Shown in pieces: positions 55,641 to 64,000 of a DNA stretch of 64,000 nt. Location: assembly GCF_036588685.1 (NCBI RefSeq), contig NC_086375.1:42191270-42255269 (forward strand), given 5' to 3'. Source of the DNA: Mytilus trossulus. Its lineage: Eukaryota; Mollusca; Bivalvia; Mytilida; Mytilidae. Position numbers and translations under genes: made by a program. Numbering within the stretch: the first letter of the stretch is position 1; every line of letters begins with the position of its first letter. The notes below the pieces were generated by a model. The model had not been told where the DNA came from. It was given only the letters and a program-made list of their open reading frames with translations, and made no database searches.

Positions 55641-57104
55641 TGTTAAATTGTTCCTTTTAAAATTATAATACGAAGATGACTGATGTACCCATATTTTGAC
55701 TATTTTATTGTGTATTTAACGCATCAGTGTAAATATAACGGAATTTGATAAGACTGTCATTTAAGTGGGAGGGTTAGCGCTATAGAACCAAGTTTTACCG
55801 ATTGGATGATTTTGACATGTGTGGTTCAACGTATGTAGTAATTCATAATAGAAATATAATAATTATCATAATGATATATAATAGAACAATATCATACTGA
55901 CGGGATCTTTCAACGTACAGAGTCACGTAATAAGAACAATAGAAATACAAAGAGTCGCATACAGAAAACAAACCGCTACAAACACATTGACGAGATGTAT
56001 AAGTACCGATCGAGCCACGTCAAACGGATATCACATAAAACCATTCAGCAGTAAAAGTAATATTAATAATAGAACAAAGACAAATGAAAGATCAATAAAA
56101 CACGTTGTTAAGATGATAAACAACATCAGTACGCAGAAACTATACATGAAGACCATCGTGTATTATTTGAGAAGATGATACGGAATATTTATCAACAAGG
56201 TCTAGGTACCTTCCGATGAACTTTTATAGAAAAAGGACGCGAGTTCTTTGACATACCCCTGGTTCATAAACTTTCTACTTTGACACCGATGACGTTTTAC
56301 AAAGTCTGAGTAGGAGCTGCAAGCTCTTGAATATCGATTAAAGAATGTCATGTAATGAACTGTACATACTTAAAACAAATGTTACGGTAAAATGTGCTTG
56401 TAATCACCACCATTCTGTATTTGTTGAAAGGTTTAATTTCAAGCAGAGAGCGTAGCACTCGGCTATATATTGATATCCATTTGACGTGGCTTGGTACTTG
56501 TATATCCCGACATTGTTCTTGGATAATATCGTAACTATACTCGTCTTTCATTTCCCTCATGATTGCAGAGCGCAATTATTCAACCGGCATAATTTTTACC
56601 ACAAGGTGGTGCTCAGAAACTTTGAAGCTCCTGATGATGCAGGTTAGAAATAATTTTTATTTGAAAGCTAATGAAAAATAGATGGAAATAAGATTCTTAA
56701 TTCTAGAAGATAAATATTATTTTAACAATTGAGGAGCAATCAAAACCAACCTTTCCAATAGAGTGCGGAATTAGGAATTTAATCATTTCAGGGAACTTTT
56801 TGCCGCATGATATCATATCCTTTTTTTAGCTGTTATACAAGGCTGACATCTATAGCCACAGGAACTGCTATCAATTTTTCTCTAGTTTGTTTATTCTTCA
56901 AGAAATAAATATTTAAATACCACTGGGTTTCTATGGTAAATGCATTACAAATAATTGCGCTCATGTAACCTCGTGTGCCTTTTTTTTATGATACCTATAT
57001 AACGCGGATTTGTACTTATACATCCTGCAAGATTAAAACTCAATGTTGACTGTTGTGCCCTTATTTTAGACACGTATTGCCTTCATATAAAATAGAAGAT
57101 ATGG

Positions 57105-57300
57105 TATGAACTCCTTACAAGAGATGAAATGATACAAAAATCTTCAACTATAGGTCACTGTATGGCCTTCAACAACGAGCAAAGCCGATACAGCATAGCC
57201 AGCTATAAAATCCTCCGAAATGACAAATGTAAAACAAATATCAAAGAGAAAACTAACAATCTAATTTCTGTTCCAAAAATGAACGAAAAACAAATATGTT
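57105..57300 (-). repeat. Dispersed repeat family A, minus-strand copy
   Basis: CTATAGGTCACTGTATGGCC, TTCAACAACGAGCAAAGCC and CAGCTATAAAATCCTCCGAA are the reverse complement of the 3' half at 2386-2562. Confidence 0.6.
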
Positions 57301-57577
57301 ACACATCAACAAACGACAACCACTGAATTACTAACTCCTGACTTCGAACAGAACGAACATAAAGAATGTGGGGAGATAACAAACGTCAGCGGGATCCTAA
57401 CCATCTCTTAACCTTTGACTGTGGTGTAACATAGCAACATGAGAACGAACTATAAAAATCAGTTGAAAAATGCGTAACTCATCAGATGGATAAAAATAGA
57501 AATACATCTAATAAAAACAGAGTGGACGAGGACGGGTACTTGTATATATAAACAACATATACAAACAACTTGTATAT

Positions 57578-57712
57578 ATAGCTGACTATAAGGTATGGGC
57601 TTTGCTCATTTTTGAAGGCCGTACGGTGACTATAGTTGTTAATGTTTGTGTCATTTTGGTCTTTTGTGAATAGTTGTCTCATTGGCAATCATACCACATC
57701 TGCTTTTTTTTT
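57578..57712 (+). repeat. Dispersed repeat family A, 3' part
   Basis: AGCTGACTATAAGGTATGGG, AAGGCCGTACGGTGACTATA and GGCAATCATACCACATCTGC match 2386-2562 closely. Confidence 0.65.
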
Positions 57713-57855
57713 TTATATAAAATGACACTATTAAAGTAGTGATCTGAGAATCATCGCAGTTACTGACAGATAGTTCAAAGCCACTAACAGCTAATTAAAA
57801 AAATCAAACATCTAAGATTAAAGTTTTGAAATACTAAGGCTGTTCTTCCTAAGGC

Positions 57856-58013
57856 ATAGATTACCTTAGCTGTTTTGGCAAAACTTTTTGGAATTTTGTT
57901 CCTCAATGCTCTTCAACGGCATACTTTATTTGTCTTTTTAACTTTTTTGGATTCGAGCGTCACTGATGAGTCTTTTGTAGACAAAACGCGCGTCTGGCGT
58001 ATGTACTAAATTT
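57856..58013 (+). mobile_element. Solo hammerhead-repeat copy
   Basis: Includes TAGATTACCTTAGCTGTTTT, CCTCAATGCTCTTCAACG and the ribozyme region. The downstream half of the unit is missing. Confidence 0.7.
57956..58000 (+). ncRNA. Type I hammerhead ribozyme, G12-mutated copy
   Basis: CTGATGA is intact (57963-57969) and both stems I and II can form, but the second core strand reads AAAA instead of GAAA (57983-57986). G12 is the general base of the reaction, so it is predicted inactive. Confidence 0.8.
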
Positions 58014-58824
58014 AGTCCAGGGGTGCTTTCCATGATGCTGTACGTACAGCTAAACCCCTCGAACCTGAAATGGAACGCGCCGTACCATACGGTTCGTCTT
58101 ATTGTTTAATTTCCCCGATCCAAGATGGCAGAAAATAGAGTTTAAGAAAATTGTTAACAATTTTTAATTAGATTACAGAAAACATATGATTACACAACCG
58201 AGTTATTTTTGGGGGTTTTCATTTATGAAAATGCCGCATATTTGGGATTTTCCAGCCCATTCATAAAAGCTCATTCAAATACACGAATGAAAGTGACAGT
58301 ATTCTCGTCTGCTTGAGATGCAATAAAAATCGTCTATTTATATCGTTTGTGCACCTTTTTGTTATAAATTTGAGGTGCCCTCGATATGTAAGGATCATTA
58401 TTTTTTTCAAATTGAATTCTAATTGTTTCATTGTCGTCTGCACTCTACTCATCTGACAACTGCCTCCGGTAGTTTAGACTGAAGTCAATTCATTTGTTTA
58501 AATATAAGATAATGAACACTTACAGACAATGCAACCAAAGGACGTATTGAACTATCAATTTAAAGATTACAAGTTTCAATCCCCATGGAATATGATGAAT
58601 TTTTACCATGAAAGTAAGTATTAATAAGGAAAATCATGTTTATATAAATGATTTATCTCAATATTGACAATTTTTTAAACCATAAGCAAGCTGTGTCCCA
58701 AAATTTATTTTCAACCAACTGTTTGTCAAATAATATATGATATTGTCAGATCATACATTGTCATAAACATGATAAGCAAATGATAAGTTTTTGTAAAACA
58801 AACAACCTGAAAATTTGAATAAAG

Positions 58825-58955
58825 TTAAAAGTAAAACGCAAAAATACTGAACTCCGAGGAAAGTCCAAAATCAAAAGTCCAAACGCATCAAGCGAATGGA
58901 TAACAAAGGTCATATTCCGGACTTGGTACAGGCATTTTCTAATGTAGAAATTAAA
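58825..58955 (+). repeat. Dispersed repeat family B
   Basis: CGCAAAAATACTGAACTCCG, CCAAAATCAAAAGTCCAAAC and CTTGGTACAGGCATTTTCTA match 2590-2780. Confidence 0.65.
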
Positions 58956-59799
58956 CCAGTCTGGAGAATCAGGCTAATTGTGTAGCCTGTAACTTGTTGG
59001 TTTATCTTTTCAATTTTTTTTTAATTTCAAACCCCTATACAGCTACATGTATATTAAACGAACCCTTTTAGGGGTTAACCGAAAAGTAAATTAAACCCTA
59101 GCCCGAAGGCCAAACTCTCCATATTAAATTATAATCCTGGTACATTTGATCTCCATTCAAGTCACAATTTGTAAAAACAAATATAGATTAAAGTATGGTC
59201 TTCAACACAGAGTCTTGGCTCAAACTAAACACAAAGTATTAAAATTCAAACAATTTACTGTGCCAAACAACAATGAACAATCCAAAGAGGTCAACCAACG
59301 GCCTTGATCCTGTCTATATAAAAAAAACAAGAAACCCCATCAACAAATGACAACCACTGAACGGCAGTATCAGGACAGGAAAAAAAACCCAAATAAACAT
59401 ATACATGTACGCACCATATTTAATTCTTATAATAACATTTCTTTGATAGAATCATATGAAAACACAATTCCTCTCGAGTTTTTATTTTATTTAACTTTAT
59501 GCACATTATGCACATTGAGCTATTGTAGCTCAATGTAATGTAATGTATTTTCATCATTAATGTTACATTTCTGATTGGAAATTAAATGTTGGTTGATTTT
59601 TAAATAACACGATGTTGTTGTAAATGTAAGCCAATCAAAATAACATGCCATATAAATGTAATGTAATTATTCGCATGTGAGAAAAAATAGACATTTTTCT
59701 GACACATTTGAATTCGATTTTGTATTGTTATAATAAACTATATTTTTTAATGTGTCTCACCTAAACCACCTCACATTTAAAAATCTGTATCCTTACATT

Positions 59800-59940
59800 G
59801 TAGATCCAGAGCATCTACAACAATTAGTTAATAAGCAGGGCATCTTTTGGATAAAGATAGAGTGAATATCTTAACAGAACAAGAAAGTACAGAAGAAGAA
59901 AATATTTTAGTTATTGAACCAAGACGTATGTATAACATTG
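59800..59940 (+). pseudogene. Possible CARD-domain fragment
   Basis: After TTACATTGTAG (a possible acceptor) the frame reads DPEHLQQLVNKQGI and, after a one-base frameshift near 59840, LLDKDRVNILTEQESTEEEN then ILVIEPRRM. The pattern (L…GIL..D…I…E.T….LV…PRR) is that of helices 3-5 of a caspase-recruitment domain, a family that is expanded in bivalves. The frameshift and lack of flanking exons make it a relic if real. The resemblance is by eye only. Confidence 0.35.
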
Positions 59941-60110
59941 ATGGAGAGATCTATTTGAGATTCTTAATCCTATTTATCTGTCATTCTTGTTCTTGTTGTT
60001 GCAATTTCTGTGAAACTCAAAACAAAATTTCATAAATAGATAAGAAAATACTAAGCAGATGTGCATATCAACTTTATTTAAAGGAGTTGCGCTCCTTATA
60101 CTATTAGACG

Positions 60111-60160
60111 TGGTATGGTACTTGTCTATCCCAAATTCATGTATTTAGTTTTTAATGAGT
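60111..60160 (+). repeat. Dispersed repeat family D, fragment
   Basis: GTACTTGTCTATCCCAAATT followed by CATGTATTTAGTTTT matches 62262-62300 (GTATTTGTCTATCCCAAATT then CATGTATTTGGTTTT). Confidence 0.5.
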
Positions 60161-61410
60161 GCTTTTAGCACTTTGATTTTATGTTTGCAGTATAATATTG
60201 CTTTAAATTACAGAAAACAACATTTATATTAATAAAGCACTTGATTTGTAAAATCTAAACCAGTAGTTATTGCTTTATTTAGAAAAAGAATGAGTTTATA
60301 CACTGAAAATAGTATACAAATACAGATTGAAATATGAAGAGGACTAGCTGTACTAAAAAACAAACTACCGATATTTCTAATTATTTGCCGTGGGTGGATT
60401 TTTTTTATTTCTTTAACTTATCAGAGAGGTTTATTTTGATACAGTTAACTTTTAATTACAGCTTCACCTTTTCGCCATTTTAGCATTTTTGTCAGGTGCT
60501 TATTTGGCTGAAATAGCCAATTCACTGAACACAAGTACTATGAATAGAGAAATTGGACTGCCATAGAAATAAATATATATTAATTATTCTGTTTTTTTAT
60601 TCTTTTTATAATGGTTTGTCATATGAATTGGTAAAACAAAGGATATTAATCCTGCCTTTAAATGCTTATTTTTTCATTGAAAATGATTAAAAAAGACTTA
60701 AATTTGCCAATTCTCCCGTAAAAAATGGTGAAAAATAGATGGCGCTGCAAAACTTTTTTTTTTCTGTGAGACAAGCTCTTAAAAATGTTTAATGTTATAT
60801 GTGTAATTCTCATCGGTTTTTGTCATATGTGTTGACGTCTTTTTTATTATATTTATGTGTTATGGTAAAGAAAATTAATCACCGCCTTCATTTATTAGAT
60901 TTGATTTTGTTCAACGTAATGAGTACGATATTTTATGTTTGAAGTTAGATTCAAAACAAACCGGACATAGCTGTATTGCTACCTTAGTTTGCTATTAATA
61001 AGCATTTAGTTCTAATATAATCTTAAATCAATCCCAATTCTATCTTATTCATTCCAATATGACGTCATTTTTCATTTTTTTTTATGATCTGATTTACAAT
61101 TTCAAATGAAGTCATTTTTTCAAGTTTCAAATATGACGTCACTTGGCGGTGAAATTTAAACGTATTCGGATGTGCATACTTTTTGTGTTGCAAATGTCTG
61201 GTTATGTCGTTTCAACTTTTTAAATGAAATAAAACAACGGTTTAAAATTTTTAGTGGTTTAGATATTAAATCACAATTTATTTCGCTAATGTTCTCTGAA
61301 GATACTTTCATACTCCAGAAACTCGGAGAATTATTGGAAAATTTATGTTTTTTTTTGGAAAAAAAAGTTTGATTCCAGTTTTTGGGGGAAAAAAAATGTT
61401 TTTGATTCTG
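60161..61410. other. No identifiable feature
   Basis: AT-rich sequence. ATGACGTCA-type motifs occur near 61058 and 61132 within a short decayed repeat. No supported gene. Confidence 0.4.
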
Positions 61411-61512
61411 ATCTTTTGGTCCTCGATGCTATTCATCTTTGTACTTGTATCTGGGCGTAACTAGTAGGTCTTGTATGGACAAAATGCACTTCTGGCGTAA
61501 TAAAATTTTAAC
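61411..61512 (+). ncRNA. Strongly decayed hammerhead repeat
   Basis: TTTGGTCCTCGATGCTATTC, TCTGGGCGTAACTAGTAGGT and TTCTGGCGTAATAAAATTTT align with the ribozyme region of the intact copies, but both core strands are mutated (CTAGTAG, CAAAAT). Inactive. Confidence 0.55.
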
Positions 61513-61661
61513 TTATTGCCTTTTGTTGGCTGTTGTTCGTGCGATTCTTTGTCAATTGTGTTCTCCAATTTATTATTATTGTAGTCCTGTAGTGTTGTCA
61601 TTTTAATGTTAAATTTCAGCCATAAAAGTGCGAGGCCATAAAACCAGGTTTAAACGATCTG

Positions 61662-61707
61662 AGCGTCACTGATGAGTCTTATGTAGACGAAACGCGCGTC
61701 TGGCGTA
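61662..61707 (+). ncRNA. Type I hammerhead ribozyme, intact core (upstream copy)
   Basis: CTGATGA at 61669-61675, stem II GTCT/AGAC with loop TATGT, GAAA at 61689-61692, cleavage predicted after 61700. Stem I pairs AGCGTCA with TGGCGT. The core is identical to the copies at 23926 and 24280. Confidence 0.9.
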
Positions 61708-62017
61708 TGAAATTATAATCCTGGTACTTTTGATAACTATTTACACCACTGGGTCGATGCCACTGCTGGTGGACGTTTCGTCCCCGAGGGTATCACCAGC
61801 CCAGTAGTCAGCACTTCGGTGTTGACATGAATATCAATTATATGGTCATTTTTATAAATTTTCTGTTTACAAAACTTTGAACTTTTCGAAAAACTAAGGA
61901 TTTTCTTACCCCACGAGTAGATTACCTTAGCCTTATTTGGCACAACTTTTTGGAATTTTTGGTCCTCAATGCTCTTCAACTTTGTATATGTTTTGGCTTT
62001 TTCACTATTTTGATCTG

Positions 62018-62063
62018 AGCGTCACTGATGAGTCTTATGTAGACGAAACGCGCGTCTGGCGTA
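62018..62063 (+). ncRNA. Type I hammerhead ribozyme, intact core (downstream copy)
   Basis: Same core, stems and loop as the upstream copy; cleavage predicted after 62056. Confidence 0.9.
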
Positions 62064-62249
62064 TGAAATTATAATCCTGGTACTTTTGATAACTATTAAC
62101 CAACCATTTTTTCCTTTAAAATGACCTGTACCAAGTCAAGAATATGGCCGTTGTTATATTATAGTTCGTTTCGTGTGTGTGTGTGTGTTACATTTTAACG
62201 TTGCGTCGTTTGTTTTCTCTTATTTTTTAGTGTAAATTCACATTGCGAT

Positions 62250-62490
62250 AAGACGTGTCACGGTATTTGTCTATCCCAAATTCATGTATTTGGTTTTCAT
62301 GTTATATTTTTATTCTTGTAGAATTTTGTCCGATGCTCGGTCCGTTTTTGTGTGTGTTACATTTTTAGTGTCATGTCGTTGATCTCTTATATTTAATGCG
62401 TTTCCCTCGGTTTTAGTTAGTTACCCCGAAGTTGTTTTTGTCCATGGATTTATGAGTTTTGAAAAGCGGTATACTACTGATGCTTTTATT
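62250..62490 (+). repeat. Dispersed repeat family D, long copy
   Basis: Contains GTATTTGTCTATCCCAAATT, GTCCGATGCTCGGTCC, TTTCCCTCGGTTTTAGTTAG and GCGGTATACTACTGATGC, joining the pieces seen separately at 60111-60160 and 33538-33640. Confidence 0.55.
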
Positions 62491-62604
62491 TACCCTTTAT
62501 TTCTTTAGTATTTTATTACAACAGTATATCATATTCATTCATAGCAATGCTATGATGAGTTTATTTATCAATCAGTACACATCCAACATCTAATGAATTA
62601 AGTG

Positions 62605-62838
62605 TCAAGACGTCATAAACAGAGAAACATATGAGCTAGTGCAAGCTAAGATACAGGTATTGACAGCTTGTAATGATCTAATTACAGTGTTGAATTGTTT
62701 ACCTCTTAAAATAAGTTTATGTAAAGGATCGATAAGTTTACTTGGATCGTTTCTGAGTTTCCTGGCACGGTAAACAATATTTCCGCAATTTTGAGGATGT
62801 GCTATTCCGTCAAATAAGCTTTCGTCAGGTACAACCAA
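62605..62838 (-). other. Unrecognised open frame
   Basis: A 77-codon minus-strand frame beginning MVVPDESLFDGIAHPQNCGN and including YRARKLRNDPSKLIDPLHKL. Its composition is less AT-driven than most chance frames here. An AGAGGTAAAC sequence lies inside and could be a splice donor. I do not recognise it; it may be an exon, a transposon fragment or chance. Confidence 0.2.
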
Positions 62839-63065
62839 ACATCAAAACTATATCTTTGTAAATTAATGCGACCGTCGTACAAATAAGAGGTTAGGCTAGC
62901 TTTCAAACCAGATTAAATCCACCATTTTCTACATAGCAAAATTGTCTGTTACCAGCCTGGAATGTGACACTCGTTTTCCATTCGTTTCTTATGTTTGAGC
63001 TTTTGACATTGCCATCTTTGTCTAATTAATAATTATTCATCAAAGGTATCAGGATTATAATTTAA

Positions 63066-63111
63066 TACGCCAGACGCGCGTTTCGTCTAAATCAGACTCA
63101 TCTGTGACGCT
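63066..63111 (-). ncRNA. Type I hammerhead ribozyme, minus strand, core-mutated
   Basis: The reverse complement has AGCGTCA, a core strand CAGATGA (U4 changed to A), stem II GTCT/AGAC with a diverged loop, an intact GACGAAAC and TGGCGTA. Loss of U4 should impair cleavage. It is a solo copy: ATTATAATCCTGATACCTTT GATGA follows on that strand, but no second ribozyme. Confidence 0.8.
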
Positions 63112-63171
63112 CAGATCAATATATTTGGTCTTTAAAATCTTTGCAATCTTCCAAACTAGTCTGTTATTGTT

Positions 63172-63255
63172 TGTTTGCACATTGAACGACAAGTCTATGT
63201 GCCGTATACAATTTTATGACGTCGGACACACAAATCAATGTTTGTGGTCTGTTAA
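63172..63255 (+). repeat. Dispersed repeat family E
   Basis: Second copy of the element at 55545-55640 (GCACATTGAACGACAAGTCT, GACGTCGGACACAC). Confidence 0.55.
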
Positions 63256-63261
63256 ATTTAA

Positions 63262-63409
63262 GAAATAATTCTTTCATGTCATGCTCATTTTAACATGGGT
63301 AGACATTATATTTGTCGATATTTTACACAGAGCGTTAGCGAGGTGTAAAATGTGGTCAAATATAATGCCTACCCATGTTAAAATGAGCATGACATGAAAG
63401 AATTATTTC
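63262..63409. repeat. 148-bp near-perfect inverted repeat
   Basis: Arms of about 67 bp (outer GAAATAATTCTTTCATGTCA, inner ATTTTACAC) fold on a 13-base centre around GCGTTAGCG, with few mismatches. Either a foldback MITE or a long cruciform-forming site. No target duplication is evident. Confidence 0.85.
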
Positions 63410-63728
63410 GATTTTAATAGGACAAATTCAGTATTTGCTTAGATCGAAGCGTACGAAAATATCGTAAAATGATTGGCTGTTCCCGTTTCCTCCACGAGGA
63501 GTCTGTAAATTACTTTTCATATTTGATAAGTTTAAAAACTACGAGCAGGGTAAATATATGTTGTTTTATAAAAATATATAATAAAATTTATGCCAGCTGC
63601 TTAAATGTATATATTTGAAAGTATTACTATGGAAATAACGTTAATATGAACAGTAGGTTCGTGCGAAGATGTCAAACATATTTTGTGCTCATTAGAACAC
63701 GGCTTTGTTTAGGGGACGACCATTTAAT

Positions 63729-63745
63729 ATGGGGGGGGGGGGAAG
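63729..63745. repeat. Poly-G tract
   Basis: A run of G near 63731-63742 followed by repeated TGAAAATAAATAACTCAGC segments (63751 and 63840), a short decayed tandem repeat. Confidence 0.5.
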
Positions 63746-64000
63746 GATTTTGAAAATAAATAACTCAGCCTTGATAATCACAAAAATGAATGGTTTGTTC
63801 TTTGGTACTTTGAAAATAAATTTCCTGACTTGCTATGTATTGAAAATAAATAACTCAGCAGGTCTTTAGCTTTTTGGGCCTTCAGTTGTTCCAAAACCCT
63901 TCAAAAAAAGTTTTGCCTCGCTCCGCTCGTCAAAATAGGTAAATTTGACAGTATTTAATACATGTATATTGGTTTGGAATTAAGATAATTCATTTCATGA

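Larger units (their letters stand above)
61655..62096 (+). mobile_element. Retrozyme-like tandem: two hammerheads bounding a 356-nt unit
   Basis: Predicted cleavage sites after 61700 and 62056 bound a 356-nt unit that closely matches the 354-nt unit at 23965-24318. The unit holds the three-way-junction domain (61765-61800) and the UUCG hairpin (61807-61826), then AAGGATTTTCTTACCCC, GATTACCTTAGCC and CTCAATGCTCTTCAACTTTG before the second ribozyme. No open reading frame of note. The left edge coincides with the first ribozyme; the right edge is the TTTGATAACTAT shared by all copies. Confidence 0.88.

Overview
The window is AT-rich eukaryotic DNA: spliced genes, very low coding density, and many dispersed short repeats. 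Several of these resemble abundant repeats of marine mussels, so I infer a bivalve mollusc, most likely Mytilus or a close relative. No ribosomal RNA, tRNA or CRISPR array was seen.

One complete host gene is present: a six-exon plus-strand gene at 21171-27780 encoding a 623-residue SLC16 (monocarboxylate transporter family) protein. All five introns are phase 1. Its introns hold a foldback element, a decayed hammerhead repeat, short interspersed repeats, and in intron 2 an intact-looking tandem pair of hammerhead ribozymes in the sense orientation.

The most interesting system is a family of small repeats, each carrying a type I hammerhead self-cleaving ribozyme. There are eight ribozyme sites. 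Two loci (23873-24357 and 61655-62096) are head-to-tail pairs with all core nucleotides intact, bounding units of 354 and 356 nt. This is the layout of a retrozyme, a non-autonomous element that moves through circular RNA. The unit also holds a conserved foldable domain: a three-way junction and a hairpin with a UUCG loop.

Layout: 0-10 kb holds dispersed SINE-like repeats, a LINE relic, a palindrome-rich satellite (6.6-7.4 kb) and a roughly 173-bp tandem array (9.1-9.9 kb). 10.6-12.1 kb is a purine-rich minisatellite with higher-order structure, flanked by a possible orphan exon. 12.5-13.8 kb is a foldback element built of tandem repeats. 17.7-18.5 kb is a pearl/Helentron-associated-like element with four 166-bp units. 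21-28 kb is the SLC16 gene. 29.8-33.3 kb is a 3.56-kb element with perfect 70-bp inverted ends. 34.2-45.6 kb holds two PIF/Harbinger transposons; the first has a nuclease gene broken by a BEL/Pao LTR element and a LINE, but a two-exon Myb-like gene that still reads open. 46.4-48.5 kb is a zinc-finger coding relic split by a MITE. 48.8-53.5 kb is a nearly full-length LINE inserted into another LINE. 53.6-64 kb holds a second pearl-like element, a MULE-type transposase fragment, a possible CARD fragment, more dispersed repeats and the second ribozyme dimer.

Most of the window is therefore layers of transposable elements around one transporter gene. Long stretches between features hold nothing I can identify. 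All calls were made by eye, with no database search; ends of old repeats are approximate.
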